64,000 nucleotides of DNA from Neomesorhizobium albiziae (GCF_900114255.1 NZ_FOSL01000020.1:30169-94168), one strand, 5' to 3'; shown: positions 10,169-21,208, counted from the first letter of the stretch. Made by a program: numbers and translations. The notes: generated by a model not told the origin, from the sequence alone.

Positions 10169-10975
10169 ATGCGCATTTTGTCGACCGCCGCTCTCTACCT
10201 GCTCCTTGCTGCAGCGTTCCAGACTTCCGCCTCCGCGACCGCCAGCGACTGGGTGGAGGTTGAAGGCGGCCGCGTCAGGCTGGTGACCGCCGGCGCGCCC
10301 GACGCCGGCGGGACGTTGCAGGGCGTCCTGGAAATCGACCTGCATCCCGGCTGGAAGACCTACTGGCGCGATCCGGGCTATGCCGGCGTGCCGCCGCAGA
10401 TCGATGTTTCCCGGAGCATCAATGTCACCGCCGCCGAGATGCGCTTTCCGGCGCCCGAGCGTTTCGACGACGGCTTTTCGAAATGGGCAGGTTACAAGCA
10501 CCCGGTGGCGTTTCCCGTTACTTTCACGCTGAAGACGCCGGGCGAGCCGACGCAAATCGAGGCCGATGTGTTCCTCGGCATCTGCGAGACGATCTGCATT
10601 CCCGTGAAGGGCACCTTCGCGCTCGACCCCGCCAACGACCCGGACAACGCCGACCACCAGGCGCTAGTCACGGCGGCAGTCGAAACGCTTCCCGGCGCGG
10701 CGCGGCCGGATTTCGGCGTGACCGTACGGAGAGCCGACAACAAGCAGTTGACGGTCGAGGCAGCCTTGCCCGGCGACGCGGCGCCTGCCGAATTCTTCGT
10801 CGCCGGCGAGCAAGGCTACATATTCGGGACGCCGGAACGCGCCGAAAAAGACGGCAGGACGGTCTTCACCGTGCCCATCGTCGAACGGCCGGACACCAAA
10901 CCCGCCGAGGGCGCGCTCCACTACACATTGTCGACAGCCACAGGCGCTGTCGAAGGCACCCTTCCCTATCCGTGA
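10169..10975 (+). CDS. DsbD N-terminal-domain protein (periplasmic thiol:disulfide)
   Basis: Exported protein with the DsbD alpha (immunoglobulin-like) domain but without the DsbD membrane or thioredoxin domains. The start at 10169 gives a clean signal peptide (MRILSTAALYLLLAAAF, cleavage after SASA). In-frame ATGs at 10112 and 10160 are possible alternatives. ICETICIP contains the family cysteine pair spaced C-x3-C. HPGWKTYWRDPGYAG and KWAGYKHPVAFPV are other domain markers. It probably passes reducing equivalents in the periplasm, perhaps for cytochrome maturation or copper handling. The next gene is a peroxiredoxin 83 bases downstream. Confidence 0.8.
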   Translation: MRILSTAALYLLLAAAFQTSASATASDWVEVEGGRVRLVTAGAPDAGGTLQGVLEIDLHPGWKTYWRDPGYAGVPPQIDVSRSINVTAAEMRFPAPERFDDGFSKWAGYKHPVAFPVTFTLKTPGEPTQIEADVFLGICETICIPVKGTFALDPANDPDNADHQALVTAAVETLPGAARPDFGVTVRRADNKQLTVEAALPGDAAPAEFFVAGEQGYIFGTPERAEKDGRTVFTVPIVERPDTKPAEGALHYTLSTATGAVEGTLPYP

Positions 10976-11058
10976 ATTCGGCCGCATCTTCTGGTTGCCC
11001 AGGCAGCCGGAAGCCGGTACGCATCCTGCGGAACAGATCCCAAATCCGAGGTAAAGAG

Positions 11059-11544
11059 ATGACCATTGCCGTAGGCCAGAAACTGCCCGATGCGACCTTC
11101 AAGATGCTGGCCGCCGATGGCGCCAAGAACGTCACCACCGGCGAATTCTTCGCAGGCAAGAAAGTCGTGCTGTTCGGTGTTCCCGGAGCCTTCACGCCGA
11201 CCTGCAGCAACAACCACCTGCCGGGCTATCTCGAAAACCACGACGCTATCCTGGCGCGCGGCGTCGACAAAATAGCCGTCGTCGCCGTCAACGACCATCA
11301 TGTGATGACCGCCTGGGCGCGCTTCACCGGCGGTGAAGGCAAGATCGACTTCCTGGCCGACGGCAATGGCGATTTCGTCAAGGCGCTCGGCCTCGACATC
11401 GATCTCAGCGTAGGCGGCCTCGGACTTCGCTCGAAGCGCTTCTCGATGATCGTCGAGGACGGCAAGGTCACGGCGCTCAACATCGAGGATGCGCCCGGCC
11501 AGGCCGTCGAGTCCGGGGCTGCGAAGCTGCTCGAACAGCTCTGA
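11059..11544 (+). CDS. 1-Cys peroxiredoxin, Prx5 (AhpC/TSA redoxin) family
   Basis: 161-residue peroxiredoxin of the Prx5/glutaredoxin-dependent type, reducing hydroperoxides. The peroxidatic cysteine is Cys49 in PGAFTPTCSNNHLPGY. It is the only cysteine in the protein, so an external thiol must resolve the sulfenic acid. GGKVTALNIED-type C-terminal strands are present. The start has a strong GAGGTAAAG ribosome-binding site. It is convergent with rnhA. The DsbD-N gene lies just upstream, and both concern thiol redox, but the 83-base spacer leaves cotranscription unproven. Confidence 0.92.
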   Translation: MTIAVGQKLPDATFKMLAADGAKNVTTGEFFAGKKVVLFGVPGAFTPTCSNNHLPGYLENHDAILARGVDKIAVVAVNDHHVMTAWARFTGGEGKIDFLADGNGDFVKALGLDIDLSVGGLGLRSKRFSMIVEDGKVTALNIEDAPGQAVESGAAKLLEQL

Positions 11545-11604
11545 CGTAATCAACCCCATAGCGCGGCCCGGAAGCCATCGGCGGTTTTCGGGCTGTTCCC
11601 CGGA

Positions 11605-12162
11605 TCAGTAGCTCTGGGTCGAACGCCGCGTTTTCTTCGCCGGCGGTTTGTCGCCGGCGGCCTGCCTCAACGGGTCGGGCTTTGCCGCCTTCCTCAGCGG
11701 ATCGGGCGCGGCGACCATCTTTCGCTGCGGCTTGAACGGCGCCATGCCGAGGCGCGCCAGTTCATCGGCGCGTTCGTTTTCGGCATGGCCGGCGTGGCCC
11801 TTGACCCAGTGCCACGTCACCTTGTGGCGTTTGTTGGCCTCATCCAGACCCTGCCAGAGCTCGCCGTTCTTCACCGGCTTCTTGTCGGCGGTCTTCCAGC
11901 CGTTCTTCTTCCAGCCGTGGATCCATTTCGAGATCCCGTCCATGACGTATTTGCTGTCCGTGTAGAGGTCGACCGTGCACGGCTCCTTCAGCGCATTCAG
12001 TCCCGAGATCGCCGCCAGCAGTTCCATGCGGTTGTTGGTTGTGACCGCCTCGCCGCCGGAAAGCTCCTTGGTGGTGCCATTGAAACGCAGGATGGCGCCC
12101 CAGCCGCCCGGGCCGGGATTTCCGGAACAGGCGCCGTCCGTGAATATTTCGACCGATTTCAT
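11605..12162 (-). CDS. rnhA: ribonuclease HI
   Basis: Endonuclease degrading RNA in RNA-DNA hybrids. The core has the catalytic carboxylates Asp9 (FTDGACSGN), Glu47 (NNRMELLAA), Asp69 (LYTDSKY) and Asp133 (NERADELAR). At 185 residues it is longer than the usual 150-155. The extra C-terminus is basic and contains a degenerate repeat DPLRKAAKP / [11 protein letters not shown], probably a disordered nucleic-acid-binding tail. The start overlaps the thrB stop as ATGA, indicating translational coupling. It is the last gene of the long leftward block. Confidence 0.95.
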   Translation of the reverse strand: MKSVEIFTDGACSGNPGPGGWGAILRFNGTTKELSGGEAVTTNNRMELLAAISGLNALKEPCTVDLYTDSKYVMDGISKWIHGWKKNGWKTADKKPVKNGELWQGLDEANKRHKVTWHWVKGHAGHAENERADELARLGMAPFKPQRKMVAAPDPLRKAAKPDPLRQAAGDKPPAKKTRRSTQSY

Positions 12163-13127
12163 GCTTCACCAAGTCCATATTCGGAAGCCGAGCGGATCTG
12201 CCGCTGGAAACGCAGCCGCCTTATGTATTCGAACGGATCGCGTTTCTGCACCAGCGCCCCATCAGGAATGGTCAGCCAGTCGTAGAGCCTGGTCAGCATG
12301 AAACGCAGCGCCGAACCGCGCGCCAGCATGGGCAGCGCGTCTTTCTCCGCGGCAGTCAGCGGCCGCACGCTCTGATAGCCTGCCAGAAGCGCTGTACCCT
12401 TGGTGAGGTTGAAGGCATGGTCCTTCTCGAAGCACCAGGCGTTGAGGCAGGTCGCCAGATCGTAGGCGTAAAGATCGTTGCAGGCGAAATAGAAGTCGAT
12501 CACCCCGGACAGCCGGTCGCCGAGGAAAAACACATTGTCGGGAAAAAGATCGGCGTGGATCACACCCGAAGGCAGGTCTGACGGCCATCTGGCCGAAAGT
12601 TCGGCGAAATCGGCATCCACTTCCGCCACCAGCCCCGGCTCCACTTCGTCGGCGCGCGGCCGCGCCCCGTCCCAGAGCTTGCGCCAGCCCTCGACCGACA
12701 GGGCGTTGGGACGGCTCAGCGGAAAATCGGCGACGGCCAGATGCATGCCGGCCAGCGCCTTGCCGACCTCGCGGCAATGCGTCACCGTCGGGCGGCGCAT
12801 CCACATGCCTTCCAGAAAGGTGATCAGGGCGGCGGGCCGCCCGGCGATTTTGCCGATGACGGCGCCATCGCGGCGATGCACCGGCAGCGGGCAATTGATG
12901 CCCTTCCTCGCCAGATGATCCATCAGCCCGAGGAAGAACGGCAGGTCGGCCGCGTCCACCCGCTTCTCATAAAGCGTCAGGATGTAGGCGCCGCTCGCCG
13001 TATGCAGCAGGAAGTTGGAATTCTCCGAGCCTTCCGCGATGCCCTTGTAGGAAAGCAGCTGGCCGACATCGTAGTTCTTGAGGAAGGCTTCGAGTTCGCC
13101 CTCCGTTATGTCCGTGTAGACCGCCAC
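12159..13127 (-). CDS. thrB: homoserine kinase (aminoglycoside-phosphotransferase fold)
   Basis: 322-residue ThrB of the alphaproteobacterial APH-fold type (not the GHMP type). It phosphorylates homoserine for threonine synthase. [14 protein letters not shown] is the Brenner-like catalytic loop, and [19 protein letters not shown] holds the metal-binding Asp. The N-terminal segment SENSNFLL forms the nucleotide loop. It lies four bases after ispH and overlaps rnhA. The pathway partner thrC is at 3.2 kb on the other strand. Confidence 0.94.
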   Translation of the reverse strand: MAVYTDITEGELEAFLKNYDVGQLLSYKGIAEGSENSNFLLHTASGAYILTLYEKRVDAADLPFFLGLMDHLARKGINCPLPVHRRDGAVIGKIAGRPAALITFLEGMWMRRPTVTHCREVGKALAGMHLAVADFPLSRPNALSVEGWRKLWDGARPRADEVEPGLVAEVDADFAELSARWPSDLPSGVIHADLFPDNVFFLGDRLSGVIDFYFACNDLYAYDLATCLNAWCFEKDHAFNLTKGTALLAGYQSVRPLTAAEKDALPMLARGSALRFMLTRLYDWLTIPDGALVQKRDPFEYIRRLRFQRQIRSASEYGLGEA

Positions 13128-13131
13128 GAGG

Positions 13132-14142
13132 TCAGGCCATTCCGTTAACGAAAGCCATGTCGGCGGCCGTCAGTTCGACATCGCGCAGAACCCGCATGAC
13201 CGGGAAATCCTCCGTCTCGGTCGCAGTCACCGCCAGTTCGACCGTCACGTCGAAACGATCACGGAACGCGTTGATGATCTCGTCGACGATGATCTCCGGA
13301 GCGGAAGCCCCCGCCGAGAGGCCGAGCGTCGAAATCCTGCCGATCTCATCCCACGGAATTTCGGCGGCGCGCTGCACGAGAAGCGACATCTTCGCCCCGG
13401 CACGCTCCGCAACTTCGACAAGCCGGCGCGAATTCGAGGAATTCGGCGCCCCGACGATCAGGAACAGATCGGCGCCGGGTGCTGTCTCCTTCACCGCCTC
13501 CTGGCGGTTCGTGGTGGCGTAGCAGATCGATTCGGCGGCGGGCGCCTGCATCTGCGGGAACCGCTCCTGCAGCGCCTTCAGCAGGCCGGCAGTGTCTTCC
13601 ACCGAAAGGGTCGTCTGGGTGACGAAGCCCAGCGCCGAAGGGTCGGCTGGCTTGAAATTGGCGACATCGGCATCGGTCTCGATCAGCGTGACGGCGCCTT
13701 CCGGCAACTGGCCCATCGTGCCGATCACTTCCGGATGCCCGGCGTGCCCGATCAGAAGCACATGGCGGCCGAGCCGCTGGTGCCGCATCGCCTGCTTGTG
13801 CACCTTGGATACCAGCGGGCATGTCGCGTCGAGATAGAAAAGCTCGCGTTCGCGCGCATCCTCAGGCACCGATTTCGGCACGCCATGCGCTGAAAACACC
13901 ACCGGGCTGGCGCGATGCTCCGGCGGGATCTCGGAAAGCTCCTCGATGAACACGGCGCCGAGGTTCTGCAGCCCCTCCACGACGTAGCGGTTGTGCACGA
14001 TCTCATGGCGGACATAGACCGGCGCGCCATATTTCTTCAGCGCCAGCACGACGATCTGGATCGCCCTGTCGACGCCGGCGCAAAAGCCGCGCGGCTGGCA
14101 CAGCCGTATCGTCAGCGGCGATCTGGTGGATGTTGCGTCCAT
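13132..14142 (-). CDS. ispH: 4-hydroxy-3-methylbut-2-enyl diphosphate reductase
   Basis: Final enzyme of the MEP isoprenoid pathway, an Fe-S protein of about 336 residues making IPP and DMAPP. The three cluster cysteines are in [22 protein letters not shown] and [10 protein letters not shown]. The proton donor Glu lies in the [11 protein letters not shown] region. The start at 14142 (MDATSTRSP) is chosen because a longer frame adds 19 unconserved residues. It follows surf1 after a 69-base gap and precedes thrB by four bases. dxs, the first enzyme of the same pathway, is at 27.4 kb in this window. Confidence 0.94.
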   Translation of the reverse strand: MDATSTRSPLTIRLCQPRGFCAGVDRAIQIVVLALKKYGAPVYVRHEIVHNRYVVEGLQNLGAVFIEELSEIPPEHRASPVVFSAHGVPKSVPEDARERELFYLDATCPLVSKVHKQAMRHQRLGRHVLLIGHAGHPEVIGTMGQLPEGAVTLIETDADVANFKPADPSALGFVTQTTLSVEDTAGLLKALQERFPQMQAPAAESICYATTNRQEAVKETAPGADLFLIVGAPNSSNSRRLVEVAERAGAKMSLLVQRAAEIPWDEIGRISTLGLSAGASAPEIIVDEIINAFRDRFDVTVELAVTATETEDFPVMRVLRDVELTAADMAFVNGMA

Positions 14143-14211
14143 TGTTGTCCGGTACTCCGAGGCAATGCGGAAATGATGCGTGCCATGCCCTCCTGTCAAG
14201 GGCGCGTCGCG

Positions 14212-14967
14212 TCACACCGCCTTTCGGCGCCGGTACAGCCAGATGCCGAGAACGCCGGCGAGCGCGGCCGCCAGCCCATACCAGGTGACGGCATATTGCA
14301 GGTGGCTGTTGGGCATGTCGATCATCGTCACGCCGCCCTGCGGGAGGCCACCGGGATTGGGTTGGGAATCGGCATCGATGAAGAACGGCACGACGCCGCG
14401 GTCGACATCGAGGCCGGACAGCACCGCCATCGCCCGCAAGTCCTTCCAGAAGAAGATGTTCTTGTCGGGATCGTTGTCGGGCAGCATCGCCGACGGCTTG
14501 CCGGGAAGCGGATTGCGCGCCAGCCCCTTCACCGTCTGGACGCCCGTCACCTGGCCCTGCTGGCGTGTCGAAGCATCCTTCTTGTCGAACGGCACGAATC
14601 CGCGATTGACGAAGACGGAGCGTCCCGTCTCGAGCCGCAGTGGCGTATAGACGTAATAGCCCGACGCACCCTGCCAGGTGGCAAAGAAATGCCGTTCGGC
14701 TTCGTGCATGAACTCGCCGGTCACGACGACCGGCGTGTAGTCGACGTCGCCGGTTCTCCCATATTGCAACTCGACGTCCTCAAGGGACAGCGGCTCGGCC
14801 TTCGTCCGCTGGTCAATCGTCGCAATCAGCGCCTCCTTCCATTGCAGGCGCTGCAGCTGCCAGGTGCCAAGCCCGATCAGCATGGCGAAGACGATGCCGG
14901 CAAGGACCAGCGCCAGCCAGGGGAAGCGTGCGTGCGTGTGGCTCGCTCCTTTCACCGTCGTGCTCAC
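14212..14967 (-). CDS. surf1: SURF1-family cytochrome oxidase assembly protein
   Basis: 251-residue inner-membrane protein needed for heme insertion into oxidase subunit I. There are two terminal membrane spans (about 14-32, VLAGIVFAMLIGLGTWQLQR; and about 226-244, LAAALAGVLGIWLYRRR) with a periplasmic domain between. GYYVYTPLRLETGRSVFVNRG is the SURF1 signature region. The start is a GTG overlapping the DUF983 stop as GTGA, which indicates translational coupling and rules out a longer frame reading into DUF983. Neighbouring ctaC-E genes support the role. Confidence 0.92.
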   Translation of the reverse strand: MSTTVKGASHTHARFPWLALVLAGIVFAMLIGLGTWQLQRLQWKEALIATIDQRTKAEPLSLEDVELQYGRTGDVDYTPVVVTGEFMHEAERHFFATWQGASGYYVYTPLRLETGRSVFVNRGFVPFDKKDASTRQQGQVTGVQTVKGLARNPLPGKPSAMLPDNDPDKNIFFWKDLRAMAVLSGLDVDRGVVPFFIDADSQPNPGGLPQGGVTMIDMPNSHLQYAVTWYGLAAALAGVLGIWLYRRRKAV

Positions 14968-15347
14968 CGCGACCTGTCCCAGCGGCCTTCCTCGGCCTTG
15001 TTGGCGTATTGAAGCGTGATCAGCACGCCCTTGATGAGCCGCAGCGCCGGCAGGCAAAGCGTAAAGGTGAGCGGTATCCAGATGATGAAATGCACCCAGA
15101 GCGGCGGATTCACCGAGACTTCGGTCCACAACGCGAACCCAACGACGATGAAGCCGATGATCAGCATGACGAAGATGGCCGGACCGTCGGCCGGATCAGC
15201 AAAGGAATAGTCGAGCCCGCAGGTTTCGCATTCCTTGCCGACCGCCAGAAAGCCCTTGAACAGCCTGCCCTCGCCGCAACGCGGGCAGCGCCCCATAAGG
15301 CCTGCCCTGATCGGCTCCACAGGCGGCCAGGTCTTGTCGTCGCTCAT
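14964..15347 (-). CDS. DUF983 membrane protein with zinc-ribbon
   Basis: 127-residue protein of DUF983, almost always found next to surf1 and ctaE in alphaproteobacteria. The N-terminus has two CxxC motifs (CPRCG, CETCG) that probably bind zinc. Two hydrophobic spans follow (IFVMLIIGFIVVGFALW and WVHFIIWIPLTFTLCLP). The role is not established; location implies oxidase biogenesis. It overlaps the GTG start of surf1 and lies 16 bases after the L,D-transpeptidase gene. Confidence 0.9.
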   Translation of the reverse strand: MSDDKTWPPVEPIRAGLMGRCPRCGEGRLFKGFLAVGKECETCGLDYSFADPADGPAIFVMLIIGFIVVGFALWTEVSVNPPLWVHFIIWIPLTFTLCLPALRLIKGVLITLQYANKAEEGRWDRSR

Positions 15348-15363
15348 TGTCGGTCCTGCCCGA

Positions 15364-15858
15364 TCATGGGCTGATCTCGATCGGCGTGCCGTCGGCGACC
15401 GTGTCCCAGATCTCTTTCATCTCTTCATCGGTGACGGCGATGCAGCCGTTTGTCCAGTCGAACATCTGAAACAGCCACGCCCACCAGCCAAATCCCTTCG
15501 CCTGGCCGTGGATCATGATGTCGCCGCCTGGCGAGACGTCTGCCTTGCGCGCCCTCTCCTTGTCCTCCTCGTTCGGGTAGGAGATGTGGATCGACCGCGT
15601 GAAGGCGCTCTTCGGGTTGCGCCAGTCGAGGATATAGCGGCCTTCCGGCGTGCGTTCGTCGCCCTCCTGGTTCTTGTGACCGACCGGATTGGCGCCGAGC
15701 GCGATGGCGTAGGTTCGCAGCACCACGCCATCAGCCAGCAGTTCCATACGGCGGTCGGATTTGTCGACCCGGACCAGATCGGCCTTTTCCGCTGCCGCCT
15801 CGCCGGCGAGTACGGAAAAGACCAACGCGCCGAGGGTGCGAATCTGACTGCCGGACAT
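15364..15858 (-). CDS. L,D-transpeptidase (YkuD domain), exported
   Basis: Periplasmic YkuD-domain enzyme of about 164 residues that would make 3-3 peptidoglycan cross-links or anchor proteins to peptidoglycan. The catalytic motif is present: MIHGQAKGFG with the conserved His, and DWTNGCIAVTDEEM with the nucleophilic Cys. The start at 15858 gives a signal-like N-terminus (QIRTLGALVFSVLAGEAAA); in-frame ATGs at 15879 and 15927 are alternatives, and no strong ribosome-binding site decides between them. It sits between ctaE and DUF983, which are usually adjacent in related genomes, so it may be an insertion into the oxidase block. Confidence 0.88.
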   Translation of the reverse strand: MSGSQIRTLGALVFSVLAGEAAAEKADLVRVDKSDRRMELLADGVVLRTYAIALGANPVGHKNQEGDERTPEGRYILDWRNPKSAFTRSIHISYPNEEDKERARKADVSPGGDIMIHGQAKGFGWWAWLFQMFDWTNGCIAVTDEEMKEIWDTVADGTPIEISP

Positions 15859-15945
15859 GGCGGGAACTTCACGCAACATTACGCCGAAAAAGAGAAGGCG
15901 GCTGTGTCGCCACCGCCGCCTCCGCATTCCAGGCTGGACGCGCCG

Positions 15946-16827
15946 TCAGCCGTGCGCGACCGGCGCTCCGGACGAAGCCCACACATAGACACAGGCGAAC
16001 AGGAACAGCCAGACGACGTCGACGAAGTGCCAGTACCAGGCCGCCGCCTCGAAGCCGAAATGCTGCTTCGGCGTGAAGTCACCCCTCATCGCCCGCAGCA
16101 GGCAGACCAGCAGGAAGATGGTGCCGACGAAAACGTGGAAACCGTGGAAGCCGGTCGCCATGTAGAAGGTCGCGCCGTAGATGGAATCCTTGAAGCCGAA
16201 CGGCGCGTGCATGTACTCGTAGGCCTGCACCATCGAGAACAGCACGCCGAGAGCCACCGTCAGCACCAGGCCCCAGACCAGGCCCTTGCGGTCGTCGTGC
16301 AGGAGGGCATGGTGCGCCCAGGTCACCGTGGTGCCGGACAAGAGAAGGATGATCGTGTTGTAGAGCGGCAGGTGGAAGGGATCGAGGACCTCGACGCCCT
16401 TCGGAGGCCAGACACCGCCGGTGAAGGCTTCGCGGGCATACTGCGCCGTTTCGTTGGGGAACAGACTGGCGTCGAAGAACGCCCAGAACCAGGCGACGAA
16501 GAACATCACCTCGGAGGCGATGAACATGATCATGCCATAGCGCAGATGCAGCGACACGACCCGCGTATGGTGGCCTTCGTGGGCTTCCTTGATGGTGTCC
16601 GACCACCACGAATACATGGTGTAGAGCACGATCGCGAGGCCGATGAAGAACAGCCACGGGTTGGCGAGGTTGATGCCGAAGAACGGGAAGTCGCCGGCCT
16701 TCAGATACTGCATCCAGGCAACGCCACCGATCGCCATGACGAGCGCACCCACCGAACCGATGAACGGCCACGGGCTTGGATCGATGATGTGATAGTCGTG
16801 CTGCGGTTTTGCGTGTGCGTCAGCCAT
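15946..16827 (-). CDS. ctaE: cytochrome c oxidase subunit III
   Basis: 293-residue integral membrane subunit of the aa3 oxidase with seven predicted spans. Conserved segments include FWAFFDASLFP with the subunit III Glu in FIASEVMFFVAWFWAFF, GTTVTWAHHAL, and TGFHGFHVFVGTIFL with the AAAWYWHFVDVVWLFLF end. The start at 16827 lies one base after the ctaG stop, preceded by a G-rich GGGGGCTGAC. It is part of the leftward ctaC-D-B-coxF-G-E series. Confidence 0.96.
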   Translation of the reverse strand: MADAHAKPQHDYHIIDPSPWPFIGSVGALVMAIGGVAWMQYLKAGDFPFFGINLANPWLFFIGLAIVLYTMYSWWSDTIKEAHEGHHTRVVSLHLRYGMIMFIASEVMFFVAWFWAFFDASLFPNETAQYAREAFTGGVWPPKGVEVLDPFHLPLYNTIILLLSGTTVTWAHHALLHDDRKGLVWGLVLTVALGVLFSMVQAYEYMHAPFGFKDSIYGATFYMATGFHGFHVFVGTIFLLVCLLRAMRGDFTPKQHFGFEAAAWYWHFVDVVWLFLFACVYVWASSGAPVAHG

Positions 16828-16828
16828 G

Positions 16829-17452
16829 TCAGCCCCCGGTGGAGTTTGCTGGTGCTTTCCCGTCTTCCGCCTTTGGCGCGGTCGCCACCGGCTTTTCCCC
16901 CTCGATCGGGAAGAAGGTGTAGGAAAGCGTGATCGTCTTGAGGTCCTTGAGTTCCGGCACGTCGACGATGTCGGGATCGACATAGAAGACGACCGGCATG
17001 TCGAGCGTTTCGCCCGGCTTCAGCGTGGTGTCGGTGAAGCAGAAGCACTCGACCTTGTTGAAATAGGCGCCCGCCATCTCGGGCGTGACGTTGAACGACG
17101 CACGGCCGTTGGTTGGCGTGTCGAAGATGTTCTTCGCCTTGTAGGAGATTTGCGTGGTCTCGCCGATCTTCATCGTGACGTCGCGCTGGACGGGCTGGAA
17201 GTCCCACGGCAGGCCGCCCGAAACATTTGCGTCGAAACGCACGGTGATTTCACGGTCGAGAACGCGGTCGGAATATTGCTCGACGCGCTGCGTGGTACCG
17301 CCGTAGCCGGTGACCTGGCAGAACATCGCGTAGAGCGGCACCGCGGCATACGCCATGCCGACCATGCCGGCGATGAACGCTAAGCAGGCGACGGCAACCG
17401 CGCGGTTGCTGCGCTCTTTCCCGGTTTCCGTCGAGGTCGGCTGGTCGCTCAT
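16829..17452 (-). CDS. ctaG: Cox11/CtaG copper chaperone for cytochrome oxidase
   Basis: 207-residue assembly protein delivering copper to the CuB site of subunit I. One N-terminal span ([20 protein letters not shown]) anchors a periplasmic domain. The copper motif ECFCF is present, and the membrane-proximal [11 protein letters not shown] holds another conserved Cys. The start at 17452 (MSDQPTST) is chosen over a longer frame that reads through coxF. It follows coxF by 10 bases and precedes ctaE by one base. Confidence 0.94.
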   Translation of the reverse strand: MSDQPTSTETGKERSNRAVAVACLAFIAGMVGMAYAAVPLYAMFCQVTGYGGTTQRVEQYSDRVLDREITVRFDANVSGGLPWDFQPVQRDVTMKIGETTQISYKAKNIFDTPTNGRASFNVTPEMAGAYFNKVECFCFTDTTLKPGETLDMPVVFYVDPDIVDVPELKDLKTITLSYTFFPIEGEKPVATAPKAEDGKAPANSTGG

Positions 17453-17462
17453 TATTGACGTC

Positions 17463-17606
17463 TCACATCGCCCGGTCGAACAACGCCGGGGCGAACTTCG
17501 CGATGCTGCCGAAATAGACGACGACCACAAATGCCGCCAACGCCAGCGCGATGGCGATCGAGCGGCTGCGGCGCGCCTTCTTCTGGCTGTCGGTCAGTGT
17601 CACCAT
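17463..17606 (-). CDS. coxF: CoxF-like 47-residue oxidase-operon membrane peptide
   Basis: Small gene between ctaB and ctaG. The translation begins [19 protein letters not shown] and continues as one hydrophobic span rich in Ala, Leu and Val, then ends near [11 protein letters not shown] basic KKARR...R stretch ahead of the span predicts the N-terminus in the cytoplasm. The position and composition match the small CoxF protein found at this spot in rhizobial oxidase operons. Its function is unproven and probably concerns oxidase assembly or stability. It is flanked by gaps of 10 and 18 bases. Confidence 0.82.
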   Translation of the reverse strand: MVTLTDSQKKARRSRSIAIALALAAFVVVVYFGSIAKFAPALFDRAM

Positions 17607-17624
17607 GTCTTCATCCCGCACTGG

Positions 17625-18569
17625 TCAGGCTCCCGCCAGCACCATCCAGCGGGCCACAAGGCTGTCCGCGAGATAGGCGGCGAAAATGCCGAAAAGATAG
17701 AGCAGCGAATAGGCAAACAACGCCTTCGCCGGACGCATCCTGGCATCGCCGGCTGGCATCGCCAGCACCTTCCAGGCGTACCAGACGAAACCCACGCCAA
17801 GCGCCAGCGCGACGATGCCATAGGCAGCACTCGTATAGCCGAGCACCCAGGGCAGCACGCCGACAGGGGCCACCAGCAGCGCATAGGCAAAAATCTGCCG
17901 CTTCGTCGACGCGTGACCGGCGACATTCGGCATCATCGGGATGCCGGCGCGGCCGTAATCTTCAGACTTGAACAGCGCAAGCGCCCAGAAATGCGGTGGC
18001 GTCCACAGGAAGATGATGAGGAACAGGATCACGCTTTCGAGGCTGATCGTGCCGGTGGCCGCGGCCCAGCCGATCATCGGCGGGAATGCGCCGGCGGCGC
18101 CACCGATGACGATGTTCTGCGGCGTCGCCCGCTTCAGCCACATCGTATAGACGACCACGTAGAAGAAGATGGTGAAGGCAAGCATCGCCGCCGCCGGCCA
18201 GTTGACCAGTACGCCGAGCGTCAGCACCGAAAGCGCGGACAGCACCAGGCCGAAGGTCAGCGCTTCGCCGGGCTGCACGCGACCGGCCGGAATCGGCCGC
18301 GACGCCGTGCGCGACATCACCCGGTCGATGTCGGCGTCGTACCACATGTTGAGCGCACCGGAGGCGCCTGCCCCGACCGCGATGCTGAGGATCGCGATGA
18401 TTGCGATCAGCGGATTGACGGCGACCGGCGTGGCGGCAAGTCCGACGAACGCCGTGAACACGACCAGCGACATGACACGCGGCTTCAGCAGGGCGAAGAA
18501 ATCGCCCGCCGTCGCTTCCGACATGACTATGCCGGAATCGTCCAGTCGATTGTGGTGAACCACGGCCAT
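17625..18569 (-). CDS. ctaB: protoheme IX farnesyltransferase (heme O synthase)
   Basis: UbiA-superfamily prenyltransferase of 314 residues that farnesylates heme B to heme O on the way to heme A. The first Asp-rich motif is [19 protein letters not shown]. The second conserved motif region lies around [20 protein letters not shown] residues near 210 ([14 protein letters not shown]). About nine membrane spans are evident. The start MAVVHHN is retained because related proteins carry a similar leader before the conserved [16 protein letters not shown]. It lies between ctaD and coxF. Confidence 0.95.
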   Translation of the reverse strand: MAVVHHNRLDDSGIVMSEATAGDFFALLKPRVMSLVVFTAFVGLAATPVAVNPLIAIIAILSIAVGAGASGALNMWYDADIDRVMSRTASRPIPAGRVQPGEALTFGLVLSALSVLTLGVLVNWPAAAMLAFTIFFYVVVYTMWLKRATPQNIVIGGAAGAFPPMIGWAAATGTISLESVILFLIIFLWTPPHFWALALFKSEDYGRAGIPMMPNVAGHASTKRQIFAYALLVAPVGVLPWVLGYTSAAYGIVALALGVGFVWYAWKVLAMPAGDARMRPAKALFAYSLLYLFGIFAAYLADSLVARWMVLAGA

Positions 18570-18644
18570 GCGTACGAGTTCCAGTCTCTCCGTTTGGCCG
18601 AAGCCGCCGACAGGGCCGACGGCTTCGAAATCAATTCCTGCCGA

Positions 18645-20318
<1,674 letters not shown>

Positions 20319-20341
20319 TTATTCCTTCTCGGTCCGCGGCA

Positions 20342-21208
20342 TCAGTTGCCGGCGACCGCCACGTTCCGCTTGGCTTCGACTTCCGCCATAAGCGCCTTGT
20401 TGGCGCCGTTGAGGTCGGTCTTGGCCGCAGCGAACCAGGTGTTGTACTGCGCGTCGGAGACGACGCGGATGGCGATCGGCATGTAGGCGTGATCCTTGCC
20501 GCAAAGCTCGGAGCACTGGCCGTAGTAGAGACCTTCCTTGCGCGCCTTGAACCAGATCTCATTGATGCGGCCGGGCACCGCGTCGGTCTTCACGCCGAAC
20601 GCCGGCATGGCGAAGGCGTGCATCACGTCGCTTGCCGTCACCAGGACGCGCACGGTGGAATCGACCGGCACGACAACCTCGTTGTCGACGGCCAGAAGCC
20701 GCGGATAAACGCCACGATCCTCCTTGCCGGCGGCCGCACGGTCGCCGTCGGCAAGCATTGCCGAATTGAAAGAAAGCGGCTCCTCGACCTGATATTCATA
20801 GTCCCAGTTCCACTGGTTGCCGGTCGCCTTGATAGTCAGCTTGGGCTCTTCCGGCGGCGTATACTGCGCCGTCAGCAGCTGGAAGGACGGGATTGCCAGG
20901 AACAGCAGCACCACGACCGGACCGACAGTCCAGATGACCTCGATCAGCGTGTTATGGCTGGTCCGCGACGGGGTCGGATTGGCGCTCGCGCGGTACTTGA
21001 TGATGCACCAGGCAAGCAGCGCCAGCACCAGCAGTGTAATCGGAATGATGAACCAGAGCGTATAGCGCTCGAACCACTCGATCTGTTCCATGATATCGGT
21101 GGCGGCTTCCTGGAAGCGCCACTGCCACGGCGTCGGCTGATCAGCAAATGCTGTGGCGGTCGTGAAGAACGCGGCCAGAGCAGTTGCGCCCGCAAAAAAT
21201 TTCCTCAT
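20342..21208 (-). CDS. ctaC: cytochrome c oxidase subunit II
   Basis: 288-residue subunit with the CuA electron-entry site. A signal peptide (MRKFFAGATALAAFFTTATA) is followed by two spans and the cupredoxin domain. The CuA ligands are in CSELCGKDHAYM, with the upstream His in VMHAFAMP. The aromatic electron-entry segment GNQWNWDYEY is present. The ATG at 21208 is preceded by AGAAGAGGGC. A much longer in-frame extension has no support. It is the first gene of the leftward oxidase block and is divergent from ialB. Confidence 0.96.
   Translation of the reverse strand: MRKFFAGATALAAFFTTATAFADQPTPWQWRFQEAATDIMEQIEWFERYTLWFIIPITLLVLALLAWCIIKYRASANPTPSRTSHNTLIEVIWTVGPVVVLLFLAIPSFQLLTAQYTPPEEPKLTIKATGNQWNWDYEYQVEEPLSFNSAMLADGDRAAAGKEDRGVYPRLLAVDNEVVVPVDSTVRVLVTASDVMHAFAMPAFGVKTDAVPGRINEIWFKARKEGLYYGQCSELCGKDHAYMPIAIRVVSDAQYNTWFAAAKTDLNGANKALMAEVEAKRNVAVAGN

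Noticed and set aside
15235..16932. 565-codon + strand frame
   Set aside because: Opposite the L,D-transpeptidase and ctaE genes. No motif, biased composition, no ribosome-binding site.
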